64,000 nt of DNA, from contig OY751485.1 in assembly GCA_963565915.1 (NCBI GenBank), positions 1,364,001 through 1,428,000 on the forward strand. Direction: 5' to 3'. Numbering within the stretch: the stretch's first letter is position 1; each line of letters begins with the position of its first letter. Positions 20,653-30,075 of this stretch are shown here, in pieces. The translations under genes were made by a program, and so were the position numbers. Under the pieces are notes generated by a model. It searched no databases and was not told the DNA's origin. It saw only the letters and a list, made by a program, of their open reading frames with translations. The stretch is from Entoloma clypeatum. Lineage: Eukaryota; Basidiomycota; Agaricomycetes; Agaricales; Entolomataceae.

Positions 20653-21741
20653 ATGGCCGACAACAACGACGACGAGTTCGACAATCCCCTTCCCAATCCC
20701 CCTCTCCCTCCTCCCGCTCATAATCCCGCCGCCCCGCGTCCCAATGGAAGACGACTAGAAATCGCTGCAGACCCCGGCAAGTACAATGGGGCCAAGGCAA
20801 CGTTCGGAGTATGGTGGACAAAGATGCTGGCATGGATCAGGGTCAATCGGGACCTGTTCCAAGGACAGGAAGAAATTTGCATTGCAGTATGGTCTCGCCT
20901 GGAAGGCGCTACAGCCGGCACCTATGGGGAAACACGCTTGAGGCAGTGCATGGAATCAGAACAATGGCCCACGTTCCAGCAATTAATGAGAGAGGTGACA
21001 TCAAGATTCCAATCAGCAACAGAAATAGAATGGGCACGTGCCAAAATCGAAACCTTTAAACAAGGAAACATGCGGGTGGACGATTTTATTACACAATTTG
21101 GAACGTTGGTCATCAAAGGCCAAATTGAGGAAATGCATGGGATATCTCTGCTAGAAAGGAACACCAAGGATTCGATCATACAACAAATGTTCCAGCAGGG
21201 AAGACGACAGACCACCGTGCAAGACACGTGTGAGGAAATTTTAGCAATCGGAAGAGCAGAGGAAACTTACGCGGCAAGACCGGGCATGAGGACCGGCAAC
21301 AATTTTGGACAGCAGAGAACCGGTTGGGGCAATCGGCCCGCAAACCAACAGAATCAGCAGCGACCATTTGGACAACAACAGAACGGGGGGTACCGAGCCC
21401 TGCAGCAAAACGGACAGCAAGGTCAGGGACGCCGAGATCCCAATGCTATGGAGGTTGATAGAAACCAGCGCCGAGCGCCTGGTAATTGTTACAATTGCGG
21501 AGGACAGGGGCATTTTGCCCGGGAATGCAGACAGCCACAACGCAAGGTGCGAGCGGCTGTGATTGAACAAATCGACGAACATGAGGAAGAAGAAATCTTA
21601 CGACAAATCACGGCAAGGCGTCAAGCACGACAAGCTGCAAATGGACCAAGGGGTGTGATTGGCGCGCCTGCGCCGAATCCCAATGGTCAGAACAATGGAC
21701 AAGCTGCTGGGCAGCAGGGTTTTGTGAACGTCAACCAGTAA
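20653..21741 (+). CDS. element B Gag
   Basis: 362 codons from ATG 20653, the first ATG of the predicted transcript, in the context ACAACATGGCC. An N-terminal Pro-rich stretch is followed by the Gag capsid region (about residues 45-190: FGVWWTKMLAWIRVNRDLFQ ... VDDFITQFGTL), a Gln/Asn/Gly-rich linker, one CCHC knuckle CYNCGGQGHFAREC (about residues 276-289), and an acidic then Gln/Asn-rich tail. It encodes the particle protein that packages element RNA. It overlaps the pol open frame by 175 nt. No internal stop codon. Confidence 0.95.
   Translation: MADNNDDEFDNPLPNPPLPPPAHNPAAPRPNGRRLEIAADPGKYNGAKATFGVWWTKMLAWIRVNRDLFQGQEEICIAVWSRLEGATAGTYGETRLRQCMESEQWPTFQQLMREVTSRFQSATEIEWARAKIETFKQGNMRVDDFITQFGTLVIKGQIEEMHGISLLERNTKDSIIQQMFQQGRRQTTVQDTCEEILAIGRAEETYAARPGMRTGNNFGQQRTGWGNRPANQQNQQRPFGQQQNGGYRALQQNGQQGQGRRDPNAMEVDRNQRRAPGNCYNCGGQGHFARECRQPQRKVRAAVIEQIDEHEEEEILRQITARRQARQAANGPRGVIGAPAPNPNGQNNGQAAGQQGFVNVNQ
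21717..21723 (+). promoter_or_regulatory. -1 ribosomal frameshift heptamer, element B
   Basis: G GGT TTT in gag frame fits X_XXY_YYZ (X=G, Y=T). It lies 15 nt before the gag TAA (21739-21741), inside the region 21567-21741 where the -1 pol frame is open. Slipping here would fuse Gag to Pol. Confidence 0.65.
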
Positions 21742-21776
21742 ATCCCCCGCTGGCTCTGACAAATCGATATGAATGT

Positions 21777-24700
21777 TTGCCTATAGACTCTTACGTACAT
21801 AAGGACATTGTAAAATCTTGGTTTCAGAAACTTACGGATGCTGCAGTTACGTACAATAAAATACTATTAGATAAACCTAGTAGGAAAGAAAAACCAAAAA
21901 AAGATGAATCGGACTTAGATACACTTGTAAACTATATCATTGGGGAGCCCTCAGAAACGAGGCTTGGTTCGTCCCCTACGGATGAATGCTTAATTCCCTG
22001 TGACAAAGAATCAGATAATTTGACTAGGCAAACGGACTCTATGGGGGAACCATCTTTTATTCGATCCGCTTCTTTGGAAAAGGAGCTTATGATGAAAATC
22101 ACGCTGGAAACGTTGCAGGACAAACGCACATTTGATGTTGAAGCATTATTAGACTCAGGGGCGACAGGGATGTTCATAGATCTGGACTTCGCCAAAAGGA
22201 ACAACATTAAATTAAGGGAACTACCTTTCCCCATTCGGGTCTACAACGTTGATGGCACGCTTAACCAAGGAGGTTCGATCACGCATGAAGCAGTCATGGC
22301 TATGCGGTATAAAGGACATGTGGAGATAGCCGTGTTTGAGGCATGCAACCTAGGGAAAGCTAAAATTATTGTTGGACATACCTGGCTGAAACGCCATAAT
22401 CCAGAAATCGATTGGGAAAAGGCGGAAATTAAACTATCAAGATGTCCAGAAGAATGTGGCATGCGTCGAACACGTTATTTAAATAAAACTGCAAGAACCA
22501 GATGGGGCGGAAGAATGGAAGAAGTAGTAGAAGGAAATGAGGAAGAAATGGAGGAGGAAGTAATCCACACGCTCAGGGCAGCTAAAGGAGAACCCTCAGA
22601 TGAAGTACCGGCAGAACAGGTTGTCCCCCGGAAATATCACAAATATCTATCAGTCTTTGAAAAGAAAGCATCGGAGAGATTACCAGTCAGGAAACCATGG
22701 GACCACGCTATAGACTTAAAACCGGATTTCGTACCAAAGAAGGCCAAAGTCTATCCCCTGTCACCGGATGAAAGGAAAGAAGTATCCGAATTTGTAAACG
22801 ATCAATTACGCAAAGGATATATTCGACCTACCAAGTCACCACAAACTTCGCCAGTATTCTTTATACCCAAAAAAGACGGAAAGAAACGAATGGTACAGGA
22901 TTACCGACACATTAACAGCTGGACCGTTCGCAATAATTATCCACTCCCGTTGATTCCGGAATTGATCGATAAATTAAAGGGAAAGAAAAGGTTTACCAAA
23001 ATGGACCTCAGATGGGGGTATAACAATGTACGCATCAAAGAAGGAGACGAGTGGAAAGCGGCATTCACAACCCCAGATGGAGCTTTCGAACCAACAGTTA
23101 TGTTCTTCGGATTAAATAATTCCCCAAGCACGTTTCAAACTATGATGAACGACATATTTAGAGACTTGATTGATCAAGGAGACGTAGTTATCTATATCGA
23201 TGATATATTGGTAGCAACTGAAGGAGAAAAAGGACACAGTGAAATCGTGGAGGAAATTCTAAAAAGATTACGAGAAAACGACTTATTCTTAAAACCAGGA
23301 AAATGTTTCTTTGACCGAGACGAAATAGAGTTCTTAGGGTTAATTATTGGGAAAGACGGAATTCGAATGGATCCTTCAAAAGTAGACGCCATCAAACAAT
23401 GGCCGAAACCAACAAAAGTCAAAGAAGTCCAGTCGTTTCTAGGATTGGCCAATTTCTATCGAAGATTTGTCAAGGACTTCTCTAAAGTGGCAGGACCACT
23501 ACATAAATTAACAAGGAAAGAAACAATCTGGAATTGGAAAGAGGAACAGGAGGAAGCATTTGATATGCTAAAGAAATTATTTACGGAGGCACCTATATTA
23601 GTATCTCCCGATCTGGATCGGAAGTTGAGAGTAGAATCAGACGCATCGGACTTTGCTACAGGAGCAATTCTATCTATGGAATGCGAGGATGAGAAATGGA
23701 GGCCATGTGCCTTTCTATCTAAAGGATTAAATGATGTGGAACGAAATTATGACGTACACGATAAAGAAATGCTGGGCATAATTCGAGCGCTGGAAGCATG
23801 GAGACACCACCTTGAAGGAGCCAAACATGAGGTCGAGATCTGGACCGATCATAAAAACCTCGAGTACTTCATGCAGGGACGAAAGCTTAATCGCAGACAA
23901 GCACGCTGGGCGTTGTATCTAACACGCTTCAACTTTAAATTAATACACAAAGCTGGCACCTCAATGGGAAAGGCGGACGCTCTTTCGAGAAGGGTCGATC
24001 ATAGAAAGGGGGTGGAAAATGACAACGAAGACGTAACATTATTAAAACCGGAATACTTCCACTTGCGAGCAATGGATCGAGGTCACATACTTATTGATGG
24101 AGAAGAAAGTAAACTATTAAAACGCATCAGGGATGCCAAAGAGTTTGACGAACAAGTGTTGAAAGCAGTGGAAGAGTTAAAGAAAACAAATACCAAAACA
24201 TTGCGCGCAGATGAATGGCATGAAGAGCAGGGACTCTGGTTACATAGAGGAAAGGTTTATGTTCCGAAAAGTCAGGAACTCAGGGAGGAAATAATTAAAT
24301 TACACCACGACAACCCAGTTGCAGGACACCCAGGGCAGTGGAAGACCCTGGAATTGGTTACACGAAATTATTGGTGGCCTAGTATTACAAACATGGTCAA
24401 AGCATACGTCGAGGGCTGCGACAGATGTCAACGATCAAAAAACGTGCCTCAACCGCTAGCCGGTAAATTAAAAGCAAACACGGAACATGCAGGACCATGG
24501 AAACATGTTACAGCAGATTTTATCGTAGGACTCCCAGAAGCTCAGGGGTACAACGCAGTATTAGTCGTGGCTTGCAGATCAACAAAGCAATCACACTTTA
24601 TCAAAACACGCGATGAAGTCTCAGCAGAAGGATTAGCTAAACTATATCGGGACGAAGTCTGGAAACTTCATGGATTGCCAGAATCATTAACGTCAGATCG

Positions 24701-25658
24701 AGGACCACAATTTGCGGCTATATTTATGAAGGAACTAAATAAAATATTGGGGATCACAACTAAATTATCAACGGCGTATCATCCGCAAACAGACGGACAG
24801 ACGGAACGCATCAACCAGGAGTTGGAACAATATCTAAGATCATTTATTTCCCATCGGCAAACAGATTGGCCCGAATGGATGGCAACCGCGGAGTTCGCCT
24901 ATAATAATAAAATTCACACGGCAACTCAGTTTTCGCCGTTCTATGTAAATTATGGGTTTAACCCTAGGATGGGCGTAGAACCTCGGAGGGCAGAAAAGTC
25001 AGAACCGGCAAAAGAATTCGCAGAGCGAATGAAGAAGATTCATGAGGAGGCGGAAGCGGCGCTAGTAAAAGCACGAGAAGAGATGGAACGGTATGCGAAC
25101 CTGAAACGGGGTGATGCACCAGTTTACCAAGTTGGCGACAAAGTTTGGTTATCGACTAAAGACCTGAAGTTGAACCGACCCTTAAAGAAACTTGCCGAAC
25201 GATGGATTGGACCCTATACCATAACCAAAATCATTTCGTCACACGCCGTAGAACTTAAATTACCGAAAACCTGGAAAATCCACCCGGTCATCAATGTATC
25301 ACGAGTCCGATTATTTAAGGAACCACTATTTATGTCACAAAGGGTGCAGGCACCAAACCCGATAGTTATCAATGGCGAAGAGGAGTACGATGTCGCAAAA
25401 GTTATTGACTCAAGGTTGAAGAGAGGAAAACTGGAATATTTAGTGCAATGGGAGGGTCTGACTCAGGACCACAACACGTGGGAACCCGAGGATCACCTAG
25501 AACATGCCAAGGAAGCGGTGGAGGACTTCTTTAAATTAAACCCGAATGCACCTCGGCGCTTACGCGCAAACATCTTTGAAGGATTGGAATTTAAACCATA
25601 TGAAAATTTCACGAACACCCCGGACGACATCATATCTCGCCTGGAAGTCGAGATCTAG
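21777..25658 (+). CDS. element B Pol: protease, RT, RNase H, integrase, chromodomain
   Basis: The pol frame is open from 21567. It probably starts by -1 frameshift from gag, because the first codon listed here (TTG) is not a convincing start. Counting from 21777: protease LDSGATGMFIDL (about residue 124), RT VQDYRHINSW and YIDDILV (about 472), RNase H VESDASDFATGAIL (about 618), integrase zinc finger ending CDRCQRSK (about 880), and integrase core Asp in ADFIVGLP, TSDRGPQF and Glu in TDGQTERINQE (about 911, 971, 1007). A GPY-type module WIGPYTITKI follows (about 1144), then a chromodomain YLVQWEGLTQDHNTWEPE (about 1220). All catalytic residues are present and no stop codon interrupts the 1293 codons. 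Confidence 0.95.
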   Translation: MPIDSYVHKDIVKSWFQKLTDAAVTYNKILLDKPSRKEKPKKDESDLDTLVNYIIGEPSETRLGSSPTDECLIPCDKESDNLTRQTDSMGEPSFIRSASLEKELMMKITLETLQDKRTFDVEALLDSGATGMFIDLDFAKRNNIKLRELPFPIRVYNVDGTLNQGGSITHEAVMAMRYKGHVEIAVFEACNLGKAKIIVGHTWLKRHNPEIDWEKAEIKLSRCPEECGMRRTRYLNKTARTRWGGRMEEVVEGNEEEMEEEVIHTLRAAKGEPSDEVPAEQVVPRKYHKYLSVFEKKASERLPVRKPWDHAIDLKPDFVPKKAKVYPLSPDERKEVSEFVNDQLRKGYIRPTKSPQTSPVFFIPKKDGKKRMVQDYRHINSWTVRNNYPLPLIPELIDKLKGKKRFTKMDLRWGYNNVRIKEGDEWKAAFTTPDGAFEPTVMFFGLNNSPSTFQTMMNDIFRDLIDQGDVVIYIDDILVATEGEKGHSEIVEEILKRLRENDLFLKPGKCFFDRDEIEFLGLIIGKDGIRMDPSKVDAIKQWPKPTKVKEVQSFLGLANFYRRFVKDFSKVAGPLHKLTRKETIWNWKEEQEEAFDMLKKLFTEAPILVSPDLDRKLRVESDASDFATGAILSMECEDEKWRPCAFLSKGLNDVERNYDVHDKEMLGIIRALEAWRHHLEGAKHEVEIWTDHKNLEYFMQGRKLNRRQARWALYLTRFNFKLIHKAGTSMGKADALSRRVDHRKGVENDNEDVTLLKPEYFHLRAMDRGHILIDGEESKLLKRIRDAKEFDEQVLKAVEELKKTNTKTLRADEWHEEQGLWLHRGKVYVPKSQELREEIIKLHHDNPVAGHPGQWKTLELVTRNYWWPSITNMVKAYVEGCDRCQRSKNVPQPLAGKLKANTEHAGPWKHVTADFIVGLPEAQGYNAVLVVACRSTKQSHFIKTRDEVSAEGLAKLYRDEVWKLHGLPESLTSDRGPQFAAIFMKELNKILGITTKLSTAYHPQTDGQTERINQELEQYLRSFISHRQTDWPEWMATAEFAYNNKIHTATQFSPFYVNYGFNPRMGVEPRRAEKSEPAKEFAERMKKIHEEAEAALVKAREEMERYANLKRGDAPVYQVGDKVWLSTKDLKLNRPLKKLAERWIGPYTITKIISSHAVELKLPKTWKIHPVINVSRVRLFKEPLFMSQRVQAPNPIVINGEEEYDVAKVIDSRLKRGKLEYLVQWEGLTQDHNTWEPEDHLEHAKEAVEDFFKLNPNAPRRLRANIFEGLEFKPYENFTNTPDDIISRLEVEI

Positions 25659-25669
25659 AAAGGGGGTAA
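25657..25669 (+). promoter_or_regulatory. element B polypurine tract
   Basis: AGAAAGGGGGTAA ends directly at the 3' LTR and overlaps the pol stop codon. Confidence 0.8.
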
Positions 25670-25957
25670 TGTTATGATCGTATTTTCACTTTTCACTTTA
25701 TCTTATCTTATCTCGATCTTATCTTATCTACATCATATCGCACATGAGGACATCTTATCATTATCACGCAGCATGACGCTGCCACAACGCAGCCTCATGG
25801 AATTTACATATATAAGTAGAGTACTTTCACTTGTATTCGATAGCTTGTTCTCTTGAGATTCCCGCTGGGTCTCTGGGCAATTCAGTTCACTTCACATTTT
25901 CCACTTCGTTCTTAAGTTTGGGCTCGCGACGTCGTTTGACTTAGCGTCGCCTCAACA
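25670..25957 (+). repeat. element B 3' LTR
   Basis: 288 bp, reads identical to 19808-20095. Confidence 0.95.
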
Positions 25958-26208
25958 GTCTGAGGTCCTTCTTGAACGCGAAAGCTTTCGAGTTCGTTCT
26001 GTCGGGCGTTGTAACGCGCGATCTGGTGTTGCCGAGCAAGATGGATGCTCTCTGCTATCTCGCCGTGGGGGCGATGCTCGTCGTTGTCTAGTTCTTCGTC
26101 AAGCACCTGCTGTAGGATGCGACGGATCTCCGATTCGATGTACTGCTGGATGAGTGTAAAATCGATACTGTCTTGAGGACTTAGCTCCTCCTGTCGGGCT
26201 TCTGGCAT
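25958..26208 (-). pseudogene. element A N-terminal ORF, cut off from gag by element B
   Basis: The frame starts MPEARQEELSPQDSIDFTLI. In copy C an ATG 15 codons further upstream (MSRFFEDFTSNPFS, 57330) is used, where A has ACG. The product is acidic and helical (YIESEIRRILQQVLDEELDN). It is the first open frame after the predicted transcript start and leads towards gag, but in both A and C the frame to gag is broken by a conserved TAG and a frame change. It is either a separate leader protein or the decayed N-terminus of Gag. Confidence 0.5.
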
Positions 26209-26297
26209 GCTGAATGGGTTACTGGTGAAGTCTTCAAAGAAGCGCGACGTCTTGACTCGTCTGGTAGTTGCTCTCTTCGCTCTGGGCGAACCTAACG

Positions 26298-26308
26298 AGA
26301 TTTAGCAA
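26298..26308 (-). promoter_or_regulatory. element A self-primer binding site
   Basis: The minus strand reads TTGCTAAATCT, 2 nt inside the 5' LTR border, and is the exact reverse complement of AGATTTAGCAA in the LTR (26393-26383), which starts 34 nt after TATATAAA (26427-26420). Confidence 0.75.
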
Positions 26309-26310
26309 CT

Positions 26311-26698
26311 TGTTATGCTTAACAAACCGTTCCAAGGTTCGGGCAGAGTATGCAGGAAGTGGAAAGGCGAAGAGCAAAGTGATTGCTAAATCTAAGGAAT
26401 GTAGCTATAGTACATGGGGTTTATATAGTACTGGCTATGAGCGGTAGCGAGTGAGTCAGTAGCTGCGGAAGGCAGTGCGGATGAGTCAGTAACTGTGGAA
26501 AGGCAGTGCGAAGTGAGTCAGACGACTGCGGACTGAGTAATCCCTACTGCGGAGTGCGAGTCAGCGCGGGAGCGAAGTATACTAAAGGGGAATGGTAGAG
26601 TAAAGGTAAATGAATAAGCGGTCCGATGAGTCAAAGAAATGACGAAGGTACAATGGAAGGGAAAAGTGCGTAACATACAAACCGGTAAGTCCGTAACA
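26311..26698 (-). repeat. element A 5' LTR
   Basis: 388 bp. The minus strand reads TGTTACGGACTTACC to AAGCATAACA. Contains TATATAAA (26427-26420) and the predicted transcript start near 26393. Confidence 0.95.
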
Positions 26699-27275
26699 GC
26701 TCTTCATGAACCAACAGATCTTGGCATGGTTATCCGCCAACAGTGGGTGCAGAGTGTGGAGCACATCAGAAGGATCAGATGGGTGTGAAGCATGTCGGAC
26801 TTTGAGGAGGGCATCAGAGAGGTTGGGATCGAAGGGACTGAGAAGCCGTCTATTATCGGATGGGGGTTTGAATGTTGGAACCTATGATTGGAGATATGTT
26901 GGAGTTGTGTTGGAGGAGAGTCAGAGGATGTGGAAAACAAAGGAAGTGCGGAGCATGTCCAGTTTTGAGGGGGAAAACCTTGATACTGTTGAATGTTGAA
27001 GGGATTGGGATTGGAGGTGTGGAGAAGTTACTGATTGTTGGACAAGGGTCTGCATGTTGGAATGTTTGATTGGACATATGTCGGAGTGGTGTCAAAGGAG
27101 GTCGGAGGAGTATCGGAGTGACGGGGGGATAATGTGAATTGGAAAAAAGGAAAAAGGAATACCACAGATCTTCAATCATTAACCATTCTCTATTCATCCA
27201 GGGTCTTGCTCTTAATCATTCTTTATTCCTCTAGGGCCTTGCCCTTACAGACAGGATAATCACATACTCAACTTA
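26699..27275. repeat. GA-rich spacer with two diverged direct repeats
   Basis: Blocks around 26875-26960 and 27045-27115 (TGTTGGAA, TGATTGGA, ATATGT.GGAGT, GGAGG) look like two diverged copies about 175-190 bp apart. The phrase AGGGCCTTGCCCTTA and a diverged copy lie at 27210-27250. No gene is supported. Confidence 0.4.
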
Positions 27276-28309
27276 CATTGTATTGTAATTTATGGTCCAG
27301 CAAAGACATACAGTATATGGTAAATTACGGAAGTAGCAAATTCGCTACAGCACCAGCAAATTCGCCACGGCGAACAGCAAAGTAAAAATACCACCAGCAA
27401 AGTAAAAATGTCGTCGGCGACAACATCAAAATGGCAAAACACCAGCAAGAAAAGACTGGCAACAGGGCAACAGGCCATTGGCAAATCGATGGGGCACCGG
27501 AGAAAGCAAGCCTTGAGTGTCGGCAACACTCCTTTTGCCGATGACCTGTCGCTGGTCTTTCACTGGTTTTCACTGTGGTGTCTTCCACCGGTCCATGATA
27601 TGCTGATCTGTTGTTAGCATTGTTCCTTTGATTTGCAGTATGACTGGCACTCAAGGCTTGGTTCTTCCAGTGCCCCATCAATTCACCGATGGCCTGTCGC
27701 CATGTCACTGGTTTTTTTGCCATGGTTTGCCTCTGTCATTAGCATCATTCTTTGTATATGGAGTGTGGCTGACACTAAAGGCTCACTTTCACCAGTGGGT
27801 CATCAATTCGCCGATGGCCTTAGTGTTGCCGAAGTTCGGTTTAGTTCGGTTCTTGACTGATTTTTGCTGAACTCGAACCAGAACCAATATGATTTTCCTG
27901 AACCAGAACCAGAGCCAGAACGGAACTGACAGAACTGGTTCTATCCAGTTCAGTTCAAAAAAAGACCGGTTCAAACTGCTGAACCATATAAAGAATTTTG
28001 ACGCAAAAAATATGGTAAGAAGTAATTAAAGTAAATTAGATGTGGCTACCAGGGCAGGGCGTTTATGCGAGGTGCTCAAAGGACCTGCATCTCTGCTGAC
28101 TTTGGGTGTGTTAGTCAGCTTTTACAAACATGTGAAAAGGATGGGTCTACCAGTAAAGGTCTTGTTGAAGAATTGACGAACAGAGGATTGGTCGGAGGAG
28201 TTGCAGACTTTGAGCAATAGTTTGACAATCCCAGTTCAATAGGGCTTGAAAAAACTTTTTGAAGTTGCGAGTGGCTGAACAGTGATCTCCGACATGACTG
28301 CATAGCAGC

Positions 28310-28862
28310 TGTTACACTTTTTCACCCTTTTCCTATGCACCTTCACACGACCCTCCCACCCTCAATTCCTATCTGACCCCATTTCACTTAACTCCAACAA
28401 CCCTGGGACACGTGTCCCCTCTATCAGCGCTATGACTCACATGGACTTGGACTATTCCCCTTTTAGATACATTTTCACTTGTTATCTCTGACTCATGGCC
28501 TTGAGGCCTTATCTCTGACTCATATGCCACAGCCCCCTTGAAACATCTATCTAACCAATGGCTTATTTAGCTCCTGTGCAGCACCTACTTATTTATAGCT
28601 GTAGGATAACATATATAAGACTTGTAACATTAGAGTAGAGGTCCTTAGCTTGACCTAGGCAAATAATGCTTACCTGTCTTATCTGGAACACTCTCAAACT
28701 AAGTGCCTTGCGAGGACTTAGCTCTGCTACACCGAACCGAGTTGTCCTCTTGAGGAACTCGTTGATTGACCAAGTTGACCTATTGAGGGACTTGTTGTGG
28801 AACCAGTTTGAACCCACATGATCCAATCCTTGGACTTGTTGTTGTAGGCTATCACCATAACA
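28310..28862 (+). repeat. element E 5' LTR
   Basis: 553 bp, TGTTACACTTTTTC to CACCATAACA. TATATAAG at 28612-28619 is followed 35 nt later by AGCTTGACCT (28647-28656). Confidence 0.9.
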
Positions 28863-28864
28863 AA

Positions 28865-28874
28865 AGGTCAAGCT
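28865..28874 (+). promoter_or_regulatory. element E self-primer binding site
   Basis: AGGTCAAGCT starts 2 nt after the LTR and is the exact reverse complement of AGCTTGACCT at 28647-28656. Confidence 0.75.
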
Positions 28875-28880
28875 GATCTA

Positions 28881-30061
28881 CATCATCAACCCACCACGGT
28901 TTTAGACACAAAGATTCCTCCCCGACGATCAACCTTTGGAGTCTTGTCCAACTCAGAAAATGAACAGGAGTTCATTGACGCACCCGTTACACCACGACAA
29001 CTGCCGGCACTGTACAGAAGAGTAACCTCCTCTTTCGTACCAGTCAACCCCACATCACCCTCTTACCTCTTCCTGAGATAAATTCCACCGCCGCCAGCTG
29101 TTGCGTTGCTGCACCCAGACCAAACACCAGACACTCCAGTAAAACCAGCACCTGTAGAAATGACTTCTCAGGCAAGAACCCCAGAAAAAGAAATCAAGAT
29201 CAGCCCGCCAGCGATCTTCAATGGAGACAGAAGAAAACTGTCAGAATTTTTGTTCAATGCGAACTTATATTTGGAAATGAACGATGACATCTACAACTCC
29301 AACAAAAAGAAAATCCTCTTCACAGTCTCATACATGAAAGGAGAAACTGCCGGGCTGTGGAAAGAATCCTGGTACAGGGACATCACCACCGCTGGAGTTA
29401 CCATGTACCCAAAATATGTGGACTTTATTGAAAAACTGAGGAAATCATTTTCCCCGGTTGACAAAGAAGGAGATGCATTGACTATGATGAAAACACAGAA
29501 AATGGAAGGCATGACAGCCGATGAATTCGTGGAGAAATTCAAGTTATGGGTTTCAGAGAGTTTGATCACAGAGGAACAATCCCTCAAAGATTACTTCATG
29601 GAGGCGCTACCCCACGTGCTCTGAGACAAGATCTTGGGCCTTGATAAGGTCCCAGGAACAATTGATGAATGGTACACCCCGGCGTCCAGATTGGACAACC
29701 AGTGGAGGAGAGCCAAGGCAGTCTCTCAAAGACTTAGACCCGATGGGAGAAAGAAGAAGTTCAAGGTTAATTATAACCCTGCACCCCAAAACACGCACTT
29801 CGCCCCAGACCCAAATGCCATGGACATTGACCGGCTAACTGCCAAAGAGAGAGACAACTACTTTAAAAAGGGTTGTGCTTCGTCTGCCATCAGGCAGGAC
29901 ACCGTGCTGATGCACACAAAGGAGGAAAGACCCCGGTCGTGAACAACATGTTCAAAAAAGCTTCTGATGCATATGCCCATATCTGAGGCATTTTCAACAA
30001 CTTACCAAATGAGGAACAAGACACCTTAATCTCCGAGATGGAGAAACAGGGTTTTCAATAA
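28881..30061 (+). pseudogene. element E Gag (broken) with CCHH zinc knuckle
   Basis: The gag frame can be followed from near the primer site (FGVLSNSENEQEFIDAP) through the capsid region at 29160-29624 (FNGDRRKLSEFLFNANLYLE ... MTADEFVEKFKLWVSE) and on to 29945. Stops include TAA at 29079 and TGA at 29622, and a frame change near 29875. The knuckle near 29877-29918 reads CFVCHQAGHRADAH, so the last ligand is His instead of Cys. A further TGA lies near 29983. No translation into a full Gag is possible. Confidence 0.85.
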
Positions 30062-30075
30062 AGCAGCCTGTATCG

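Larger units (their letters stand above)
19808..25957 (+). mobile_element. Ty3/gypsy chromodomain element B, apparently intact and young
   Basis: Two 288-bp LTRs (19808-20095 and 25670-25957) appear identical when read base by base, and both flanks carry GTCTG (19803-19807 and 25958-25962). gag and pol are both fully open, with pol in the -1 frame and a slip heptamer at the overlap. A primer site, polypurine tract and TATA box are all present. This is the best candidate for an autonomous, recently mobile element in the window. It is inserted in the gag region of element A in the opposite orientation. Confidence 0.95.
13954..26698 (-). mobile_element. Ty3/gypsy chromodomain element A (inactive, host of element B)
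   Basis: Bounded by LTRs at 13954-14320 and 26311-26698 with the 5-bp duplication GCTCT on both sides (13949-13953 and 26699-26703). On the minus strand the order is 5' LTR, primer site, Gag, protease, reverse transcriptase, RNase H, integrase, chromodomain, a small extra ORF, polypurine tract and 3' LTR. Element B sits inside its gag region. The LTRs differ by a 21-bp indel and about two substitutions, so the insertion is fairly recent, but pol carries three TGA stops and an 8-bp duplication. Truncated relative: element C at 56888. Confidence 0.95.
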
